Of a stretch of DNA of 64,000 nt, positions 56,140 through 64,000 are shown in pieces. A program made the translations under genes and the position numbers. The notes beneath the pieces are model-generated. The model searched no databases. It was not told the origin of the DNA and saw only the letters and a list, made by a program, of their open reading frames with translations. How positions within the stretch are numbered: position 1 is the first letter of the stretch; every line of letters begins with the position of its first letter. Source of the stretch: Aphelidium insulamus (taxonomy: Eukaryota > Aphelidiomycota > Aphelidea > Aphelidiaceae); assembly GCA_036784855.1 (NCBI GenBank), contig JAZDSV010000002.1, positions 680,001 to 744,000 of the forward strand, in the 5' to 3' direction.

Positions 56140-57772
56140 TTAAAGTAATGGTGATAAGTTGAGAGTCGACTTGGCGCGGCGTGGCCTGTTGGCGAGGATC
56201 CAGTCGGTGTAGTGTGATGACCACGAAGTGCACTGATCCGGTCCCTTGGACGTGCCTTTGGTGTAGACAAAGAGGTCCGCCTTGGTGCACAGTATTTGAT
56301 CAAGGAAGTCGCGGTCAATGTCCATGCGACTGACTGATTTAATAAGGCGGAAATGGCGTCCTAGTTCCGTTATTGCGTCAACATACGGAGCCATGACGGG
56401 GTTGGCGGCGTCGGCATCGGGGACGAGATCCGACGCAATGTAAATGGAACGAATGTTATGCCGACTAAGCTGGTCTGCTATAACCTTCACAAGGTTTGCG
56501 GCACACTGTTGTGCGAATGGCAGTTCCTTGCGCCAAAGTTTCACCACGCGGAAATGGAATGCCGCAAACGTGCCAGACACAAGACCGCGCGAGTCCTTGA
56601 CGATAAGATCAGCCTTTTCATTCAGGCGTTTCGTATAGAGCCACTTGTCTAGCGAGCGCGACATCTTTGCTGTAGGGCCACGCATAAATGTGCTTCGTCC
56701 GACATAGCCTTTCGTATTAGCAATTAACATGATATAACCTTCACTAGAACATACTTGTGACCACTACTGTTGTTGTGTCCGTGTTCAAGCCCAATATTTC
56801 AACGGCACGTTCACTGGTTGTTGGATGTCCACGAATTGGGATGCATCGAGTCTCCCAATGTGCCAGCAACCCGGGCATTCTTTCCTCCGTTTCGTCCAGT
56901 ACGCCATGGAACAAGTAGTAGTACACATTGTCACGCGGGAGTCTCGGTATACGTTCCCTTTTTTGGACGCAAGCAGGCGGCACCGGATGCGTCCACTCTT
57001 TTGGCGCTTGGAACTGGTATTCGACCACGCGTGCCGTCGCTGCCGGATCTCGTTTGGCCATCTGTTCCAAATACTGTTCGAATGTGATGATTGGCACATT
57101 GAGAGTCTGTTGCACGCTGTCCATGTCGTAAAAGTTGCTGAATGTGTTTCTCGAGTCCACCTGCGCCGCCGACCCGTACCCAAAACTAAGTTGTCGCTCT
57201 GTTGATCTGTGTCGCAAGATTCGCGATATTCGCGGTTCTACCAGAATTCGACCCGACTTTTTGGCCAGATACATCAGCTCCAACAGACCGGTCTTGGCCA
57301 TATTCAAACCTTCACATATGGAATTCACGAGTAGATATCTGGCTGGACCCGGGTGAATGGTATTAGGTACCGCATCCGATTCAGACAAGTGTGGAGCGTT
57401 TCCGGCGATGTCTTCCATCCATTCCTTGGGCGGCGAGGAATTGGCAAGTTGCGCGCCTCCCACTCCCAGATGTACATTGTTAGCGTTAACCACATCGATC
57501 GACACGTCTGGCACGGCAATCAAGTCGGGATACTCTCTCGCGGCCAATTTGCCGCCAGACGACTCCAACTTTTCGGTGGTGGCGACAAGCTTAGAACCCG
57601 TACCCGCAGCGACAGCGTGCGGCGACTGTGGAACAAATTGCCAGCTCGGTCGGACAAAGCCAAACAAGCCGGCCGACGACGCGAAAACATACCCCCAATA
57701 CAACACAATCGCTCCAGCCAATGGCACAAGCACGACTACTTTCAGTTGGCGAGGCCGAAACACTGCGACCAT
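56140..57772 (-). CDS. O-fucosyltransferase-like type II membrane protein
   Basis: Two exons give about 520 residues, joined at VVT to SYVGRSTFMRGP. The N-terminus has a short cytosolic part and one hydrophobic anchor (VVVLVPLAGAIVLYWGYVF), then a stem. The domain starts YLLVNSICEGLNMAKTGLLE, then LMYLAKKSGRILVEPRISR, as in GDP-fucose protein O-fucosyltransferases (N...GLNN...A..L.R.LV.P). The second half has FAAFHFRVVKLW, resembling the donor-binding HxR region, and IRSIYIASDLVPDADAANPV, with QILCTKADLFVYTKGTS near the end. Golgi or ER lumen location is likely. Acceptor and sugar are unknown. Confidence 0.7.
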
Positions 57773-58375
57773 CGCGCGCCAATTGTCTAGACTTTTCGCT
57801 ACGGTAATGATGAATGATACCGACAGAGTGGACTGGTGAGGAGATTGAAAAATTGTTCCCGACGTGGTGTCCCGGTTGTCACGGTAATGTTGCCATGACT
57901 ATAATATTGTGACTCGCTGAGATCAGATCAGCCTCTTAACGTTAAAACTGAATACTTTCATTCAAACATGTATTCAGGCAGGAATACTGGCATTCTCCAG
58001 AAAATCTGTAATACATTTGCTGTATGAAGCCCGTGAGCGACGTGGCAAGTAGATTCTATGGCAGAGTACCCAAATCTTGATACTAAACGTACGGTTTAGC
58101 AAACTTAAACATGCGGTTTAGCGTTGGAACAAAAAAATAATCTGCCTTCGGTTGCTGAAGAAAAAAAAAGAAAAACGAAACCGAAGAAGAATTTTTTCCA
58201 GTGTGGTTCGCGCGTGTTTCCTGCAACGCTCTGCCGCTCTCTCGCTCTCGCTCTCCGCGCCTAACTCGTCACCCTCTCGCCTGTCGTGGTGCCCTTGTAT
58301 ACCACAAAGCTTCGCGCGGCTTTCTGCACTATATATACATATATTTATCAGTTTTGACGTACGGTGCCACGCGCA
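57773..58375. promoter_or_regulatory. Divergent intergenic region with CT-rich leader upstream of the La-protein gene
   Basis: About 600 bp. On the plus strand, 58210-58310 is rich in CTCT/CGCTCT sequence and is followed by a short TATA-like stretch around 58331-58347 and the ATG at 58376. A similar CT-rich leader precedes the gene at 17521. No additional gene was seen. Confidence 0.4.
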
Positions 58376-60097
58376 ATGACAACGTTGACTCTCGATTCGC
58401 CGATGGATTCCACGGAACGCGAAATTATGCAACCACAACAGCAACAGCAGAATAAGCAAGATGATGCAGCTGTCGTGGCGGTGGATTCTGTTGAAGATGC
58501 CGATGGCACAAAATTCCTGCCCAGCACACCTCCGCTTCCGAAACCGATGGGACTTAGCTTTGCAGACTTGTTGAAGAACTCCATGGCGGCCTCCAACGGA
58601 ACTATAGACGCCTCCAAGTCGAAATCATTAGCCGGCGCTTCGCCGATTATGTCTTTGCCTGGGTCTCCGGTCGAAGTTGCAAGCGTGGGCGCATCCCCGG
58701 CCGCTAGCAGAAAAGCTGCATTGTCGTCGTCGCCGTTGAAGAGCAGTGGCGGCAGCCGGAGTCTACCCAGCAGTCCACTCTCACACGGCGGCGGTGGTGC
58801 CAATAGTCGCGCATCTCGTGCTGGAGGCCGAAGCCAGGCGTCGAGCGGTGGCAGCAGCAGCGAACTTCTGATGGCGGCCACTACTGACGCGCTGGCCGCG
58901 ACTCGCATCTCACCACAAGCAGATGGATCGTCGCCGAAGCCCGCACTGCCACTTCAACCTGCACCGCCGCCATCGGTGAATGTGTGGCAAGTGCGCATGC
59001 AGAAACAGTCAGCTGAGCAATCGCAGCAGGCCAAGAGTGACACAACTGGCGGGGACACGGAGAGCGGCGAGGATTACTCCACTAGCTCCATGGACTCTCC
59101 CGTAAAGAACAGTATGCGCATTTGTATCAATATGCTGTATAAATTTTAACGGCTGTGTCACAGGCGGGCAAGTCAAGTGGAAGGGAGCCGCATCGTCCGC
59201 AAAAACACATGGCGCAAGTGGTCGGCAACCCGCAACAGGTCACGGCTTGCCCACACCTGCCGCCTCGCCCTACTCGTCCAATGGTCGAACCAATACGCCG
59301 GCATCGGCTTCCGGTGATGGAAACTCCGCTAACGGGTCCACACATCGTCGAAGAAGCAATAATACTGGACAATACAATATCTCCATGTCGCCGTCAGTGA
59401 ACACCCGTGGACGCGGCTCTCGATCGCGCGGAAATGGCCGCAACGCCGCTTCCAGCCGTGCCGTTGCACCCATCGCGGCCGCTGGCATGGCGAACAACTT
59501 TCAAGCAGCTGCCGCGATCGGTGGTGCCTATGGCGCATATAACGCCGGTCTTGGATCGTCACCTACATACTACTATCAGCCGCAGCCGATGCAGATGCCT
59601 GTGATGGATGTTGCCACGGTGAAATATTATATTCTGGGCCAGGTGGAATACTATTTTAGCACCGACAATCTGGTTCATGACGTCTACTTTCGTGGACATG
59701 TACGTGACGTTTGTACTTGTAATATACTTGTTGACCTACTACAGATGGACTCGAACGGGTTCGTGCCAATGGACTTGATCGCGGGCTTTAACCGCATCAA
59801 GTCTCTGTCGCCGGACATAGAGCTCGTGAAAGAGGTACCTTTTACATTATCGATGGTGCTACTGGCTAACACTAATGTCAACGCGCGTAGGCCATTAAAG
59901 ACTCCATGGTGTTGGAGGTGGAGGACGACAAGGTTCGGGTGAGGGAAAATTGGCAAATGTGGCTACTACCGCCCAAATCGCCCGCCGTACCCGCCCCTGC
60001 AGTGCCAGGAACTATGGAATCCACGAGCACCGCCGACAGCACTTCACACCTCGCACCCCAAGACAATAAGAATGATGTAGAGGAGCAAGTTGCGTGA
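58376..60097 (+). CDS. La-motif protein of the LARP1/Sro9 type
   Basis: Predicted mRNA-binding translation regulator. Four exons. The first ~300 residues are disordered, Ser/Pro/Gly-rich, with a short motif LSFADLLKNSMAAS and GQVKWKGAAS. An Arg/Gly-rich stretch (NTRGRGSRSRGNGRN) precedes a Tyr/Gln region. The La module is split over three exons: VKYYILGQVEYYFSTDNLVH, then DVYFRGH, MDSNGFVPMDLIAGFNRIKS and DIELVKEAIKDSMVLEVEDD followed by KVRVRENWQMWLLPP. The RENW ending is typical of LARP1 and fungal Sro9/Slf1. No RRM or DM15 repeats follow; the protein ends ~50 residues later. Confidence 0.88.
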
Positions 60098-60258
60098 CAG
60101 ACCCGCGCTCTGCCACAGCAACACACCTCTCGACTCCCATTATAAACACTCGCAATAAACAGACCCACCGCTTTACATACTGTATGCAATGCTTATCACC
60201 ACACCACAGACATTAAACATTGTATTGGTTAAATTATAGTATTGAACGACGTGCATAA

Positions 60259-61848
60259 TCAAAAACGACCGTGACTACCATGTCGGCGATGGGAATTATC
60301 ACCGACTGGAGTAGGACTCAGCGGCGGCATGGAATTGTTGGCGGCATTGTTGTGCGGCGGTGAGTTGGACCCGCTCCGTGATCGGTCACTACCGGCTTTC
60401 AAATAGAACATTGGTCCGCGCACCCCGGGAGACAGTGGCGACACTGGCCGGCCCCGATCATCATCGACATCATACTCCACAACGCGAGTCTTGTTGGGTG
60501 ACAGCGGCAGTGACGGCAGCAGTCGACTCACGGCGCCCGGAAGTATCCAGGCAGATAAGCGAAGAAACGCGTTCACCGGCACCAGAATGGCCCGCATTGG
60601 GAGTGTAGGCAGCGTCTCCAGCATCCAATAGGCCGGCCAGAGTAAAAAAGATCGATGTGGCTGCACTACTTTATGGTGGCGATGTCGGCTCTCGGCAACT
60701 GTTGAAACCGTGTGTGACTGTTGCAAGTGCGATATGAGTGCCTCTTGATGCTGAACTTTGATCGACAGCTCCCGAAACCGCTCCATGGAGTAGTCCATAA
60801 ACTTTTTCTCCTTCCGTATAGTTCGCTGCAAGTCCTTGCTTAACCCTTTCAGGTGCGGTTCCACTTTGCTCTCCAGCGCAAACTGCAACTTGACACCGGC
60901 ATCATCGCCGGCAGAGTCGACGGCGCCAGCCCGCAACACACCCAGCTGCTCCTCCAGTGCGGCAACTCTGCCCCGCAATTCGTATATCTCACCGCTGGGA
61001 TAATGTATTTCGTCGTGGAGGTTGGCAGCGTGCTGCTTCAGCATTCGTGATAGATGTATAAGTGGTCGAATGTAAGCCGTGAGGACGTAGAGCGCCATCG
61101 GAAATGAGTTGATGAGGTTTTGGTAGAGTTGAAGGTGCGGTCGAATGTAGCGAATGAATATAGCTCCTCCAAGGGGAGAGGCAAACACCAGCGCGAGGTA
61201 GAAGTATTCTAGGCGCCGCAGTCTCACGGCAGACTTGTGTCGTACCAATGCCGCGGCTTGCTCCGTCTCGGTCAAGCGCTCCTCTGACTGTGAGTATACC
61301 AAAGCTACTCGATTCGCCGCAGATGCAGTGCGCTGTTTTGCAGCTACATATAGCTCCCAAGGAACTGTATATCATCGTTTTTAATGTGGACAATACTTCA
61401 TGATTATCAGATATTATGCTATCTTACGTTTAATGAGGCCGTACAAGTAGAACGAGACCACGACCAGCGTGAATCCCTCGGACCATTCCTCCGACTTGCC
61501 CCCATAGTACAGCGACAGTATCGGCGGCAGTATGGCAAAGAACACGGGCCATTGATAGTAGTCGGCGACCAGCTTGCCGGCGGGAAGTGCAGACTGTGAT
61601 GTTGTGGAAGGTCTAGCAGTAGTGACGAATCCCGTGTGCCGTATCGGCGCAGTGTCAGCCAACGACGACGACTTGCCAAGTGTGGCAGCGTGTGCGTGAG
61701 GTGGCCGAGACGGGGCGGCTGAGGAGGAGAGTAGCGTTGATGCCGTGGGCGGCGATGAAGTGGAGGCGGCAGTTGCGACACCAGCCACCCGCATTGACCT
61801 CCTCGGAGTGGCAGCGGCAGGCGCTGCATCAGCTAAATCGACCTCCAT
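60259..61848 (-). CDS. Membrane and coiled-coil protein of a fungal-type uncharacterised family
   Basis: Two exons joined at YGLIK to LPWELYVAAKQRT. The N-terminus is Ser/Ala-rich, followed by YYQWPVFFAILPPILSLYYG and FTLVVVSFYLYGLIK as membrane segments. The second exon adds RRLEYFYLALVFASPLGGAI and LINSFPMALYVLTAYIRPLI, then coiled coil (EIYELRGRVAALEEQLGVLR) and basic, Ser/Pro-rich C-terminal sequence ending HRRHGSHGRF. I recall similar proteins annotated as hypothetical across filamentous fungi. This is from memory and was not checked. Function unknown; organelle membrane location is inferred. Confidence 0.72.
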
Positions 61849-62078
61849 GGCGGTATAGATGTGTGTGCAGTATCTAAACAGCCAGCAAGTGAGCGCTGCA
61901 ACAGTCGGCGCCCGTGAGAACCGACACGCAGGCAAGTGAAAGTGAAAACAGGAATATCGGAAAGAAGAAAAAGGTATTTAAACAGCACAGCCAAGCACCC
62001 AAACGCGAATGTGTCACGCGCGCGATTGCGGAGTCATCTGACAGCTGTCTCTGCCTCTGTGTGTCTCTAATATACATA

Positions 62079-62102
62079 TACATATATATATATATATATA
62101 TA
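62079..62102. repeat. (TA)n microsatellite
   Basis: TA run in the divergent region between the membrane protein gene and the globin gene. Confidence 0.8.
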
Positions 62103-62271
62103 GTGTTCTGGATGATAGCTGTTGCTTTAGTCAATGCAAGCAGATGCCCCTGGCGGCGTTGTACACTCCATTCTAGCAACAACTGCCTCGACTTGACAAC
62201 GGCAACTGGGCACACAAGCACGCTCTCTCCACAACGACTAATCTCGACGTCATTTATCGAAACTGCCCCAA

Positions 62272-62823
62272 ATGAGCACTCTGTTCAAAGTGTCGCTGTT
62301 GAAGAAGAACAGGACGGCGCCTGATGCACAGCTGCCCGCGCTGGACAAGCTGAAAACAGTTCAAGAGTCGTGGCGAAAAGCAATTCGCCCCGTCAACGCC
62401 AAAGCGCACGCGACTCCAGAGGACGCGGCCAAGGCGGGGATGGCCGAGTTCTCGTCCGACCTGTTTGACCTGCTGGAACAAATCTGTCCCACCGCCGCCG
62501 ACATATTCAAGATCTCGCTGGGCGCCGGTTTTGCAAAGACCAAGCTGGCGTGCGGCGTGGAACAGACCATCAACTCCATGGTGCGCGCGGGGAAGGCGGC
62601 CAACGGCAAAGATATCATCAGACGGGAGCTGACGGAGCTGGGACGTCGCCACGCCGAGTACGGAGTCAAACCGGAACACCTGGAAGCGTTCTCGCAGGCC
62701 GTAATCGCCGCCGTTAATCAGCGGCTGGGTTTCGAGGACTGCACGCCGGAACTGTCTACGGCGTGGAAAGACTTTTTTGCATTCCTCATCAACCTGATGT
62801 GCGATGCCATGTCGTCGCCGTAG
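62272..62823 (+). CDS. Single-domain globin
   Basis: Intronless gene of 183 residues. Helix A starts LDKLKTVQESWRKA, and the region SSDLFDLLEQICPTAADIFK corresponds to helices B-C/D. The E helix is KLACGVEQTINSMVRA, with no His at the expected distal position. The proximal His lies in ELGRRHAEYGVKPEHLEAFS, a highly typical F-helix. The G-H part reads LSTAWKDFFAFLINLM. No reductase or other domain follows, so it is not a flavohaemoglobin. Role in oxygen or NO handling is inferred from the fold only. It converges on the UNC-93-like copy B with about 90 bp between stops. Confidence 0.85.
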   Translation: MSTLFKVSLLKKNRTAPDAQLPALDKLKTVQESWRKAIRPVNAKAHATPEDAAKAGMAEFSSDLFDLLEQICPTAADIFKISLGAGFAKTKLACGVEQTINSMVRAGKAANGKDIIRRELTELGRRHAEYGVKPEHLEAFSQAVIAAVNQRLGFEDCTPELSTAWKDFFAFLINLMCDAMSSP

Positions 62824-62916
62824 TGCGCAACCAAGCTGTTGTAATAGAGGGCATCAAATGTCACGCTACTTGTTCTACTATGTTTACATTACAGCACGTG
62901 TATTAAGATCAACATT

Positions 62917-64000
62917 CTAGGCTGCCGAGATGTCATCCACTTCATCATACATGGAAGTGAATTTGGGGCGGTGAGAATTGAATTCCAGAATGGCGCCGCC
63001 GGTCACACTGGCCAGCATCATCGCCACGTTAATTACCGACATAGCTATCCAGCCATACTGTTCCAGCAGCGTGGTCGAGTCGCTCTGGCCGGCTGAATAC
63101 TGGAGCTGCGGTAATGAACCGCTGATGGCGGCGTGCGCCACAAAACCCACACAGAAACAAACGCGGTACCAGCAGAAGCCCCAGCCAGATTCATTTGCCG
63201 GGAGAAAGTGTGATATCGAGTTGTTGATGACGGTGTTCGTTAGGAAGTCAATTACTCCGATCAAGAGTCCGGTGAAGAAGAGAAGCGTCAGTGCCAGCGT
63301 TTCTGTACGTGCCGATATAATTGCAAAGACAAGGCTGCCGAAACAGAGTGCGGTTATGATAAAGTGGCAGCCAAGAAGCGGCGTAAGTCTCCGGTGAAAC
63401 ATATCATACATCTTGCCAAATACATAGCACCCAGATAGGGCGCCAAATCCATACGCCATGAAGCACCAGGCCACGCACATGCTGGCTGTCATGCCGCTTT
63501 GATACGAGCTTTCGTTCATTGTCGCGTATCTTAAACGCTCAATGATATATGTGACATAGAGCGGGAAATTGCCGTAATTGTACGACACGTTCACACCTTG
63601 ATTCCACATAAGTAAGGCAAAATTATACACGACAGTTACTCATACCTTGACAGAGCATGTACGGCGTTAATAGCAACAGGTTCTTGTTCAATAGCGCGTT
63701 CCGCCAGTTGCTTGCTGGTTGCTTGGAATGTACGGCAGATGTTTCAGTGTGATTAACACTCCTCGGAACAGTCTTGGCCAACAATATCATAATGGCCGAG
63801 ACCAGTGCCACCACTATGTCAATAAGATTACAATAATACCACCACATCAACTTGCCAGCCATTATCCACACCATGGAATTCAAATTTCCTCCACCGTACA
63901 GCACGGCCAACGCGATTCCATTGCCCAGAATGGAGTTGATGTTGAACACGGCAAAGAAGAGGCCGGTGACGCCGCCAAGAATCTGTCCCGCGCCGCCTCC
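62917..64000 (-). CDS. UNC-93-like major facilitator protein (copy B, 5' end outside window)
   Basis: Partial paralogue of the gene at 54495-55994. Visible sequence begins GQILGGVTGLFFAVFNINSI (compare LGTATGTFFAVYNLNGLAG in copy A). It continues WIMA joined to VVALVSAIMILL, then VNVSYNYGNFPLYVTYIIER and CWYRVCFCVGFVAHAAISGS, and ends near TSMYDEVDDISAA. The intron at 63855-63814 is 42 nt, stop-free, with a GCAAGT donor. It sits exactly where copy A has a GT-AG intron. A second intron (GTATGA donor) before GVNVSYN is absent from copy A. Confidence 0.85.

Overview
This is nuclear DNA of an intron-rich but compact eukaryote. About 36 protein genes fit in 64 kb, usually with 40-250 bp between them, and most introns are 40-60 nt with a CTAAC/CTGAC-like branch site close to the acceptor. 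The gene set points to a fungus-like opisthokont, probably an early-diverging flagellated (zoosporic) lineage. Fungal-looking members are a LOA1-type acyltransferase with the MEKxxxWRD start, an MPR1-like GNAT, a hevein-domain GPI-type wall protein and a coiled-coil membrane protein I recall as fungal. RFWD3, a RIIa-domain protein of the flagellar type, a CLIP-170 ending in DETF and a sphingomyelin-synthase-family enzyme are less typical of yeasts. This placement is inference; no rRNA is present to test it. No tRNA, rRNA, transposon or CRISPR was recognised.

Layout. 1-7 kb: 3' end of a secreted-type protein, ribosomal protein eL30, a PWWP/TFIIS-N protein, Asterix/PAT10, an EF-hand membrane protein and arsenite methyltransferase. 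7-13 kb: UPF3, the hevein protein, RPAC1 (Pol I/III subunit) and WDR33/Pfs2. 13-15 kb: an unknown gene and its dead tandem copy. 15-26 kb: sphingomyelin-synthase family, a repeat protein, clathrin light chain, an archaeal-type phosphoglycerate mutase and CLIP-170. 26-34.5 kb: threonine aldolase, RFWD3, a RIIa protein and XAB2/SYF1. 34.5-42.5 kb: two unknown secreted proteins, GNAT, TMEM70, a CTD-interacting-domain protein and LOA1. 42.5-50 kb: mitochondrial BCAT, an unknown membrane protein, a TruA/PUS1-type pseudouridine synthase, a small secreted protein and the CAAX protease STE24. 50-64 kb: MSH6, two UNC-93-like transporters, an O-fucosyltransferase-like protein, a LARP1-type La protein, the fungal-type membrane protein and a globin.

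The genes do not form one pathway. Several act in mRNA biology (WDR33, CID protein, XAB2, UPF3, LARP) and two in DNA repair (MSH6, RFWD3). The strongest unexpected signals are structural. GC-AG introns are unusually frequent: I could force at least eleven by reading frame, and one of them has a GT donor at the equivalent site of a paralogue. Two divergent gene pairs have start codons that overlap or lie 14 bp apart. Exon coordinates were derived by hand from frame continuity and family alignment, without transcript evidence.
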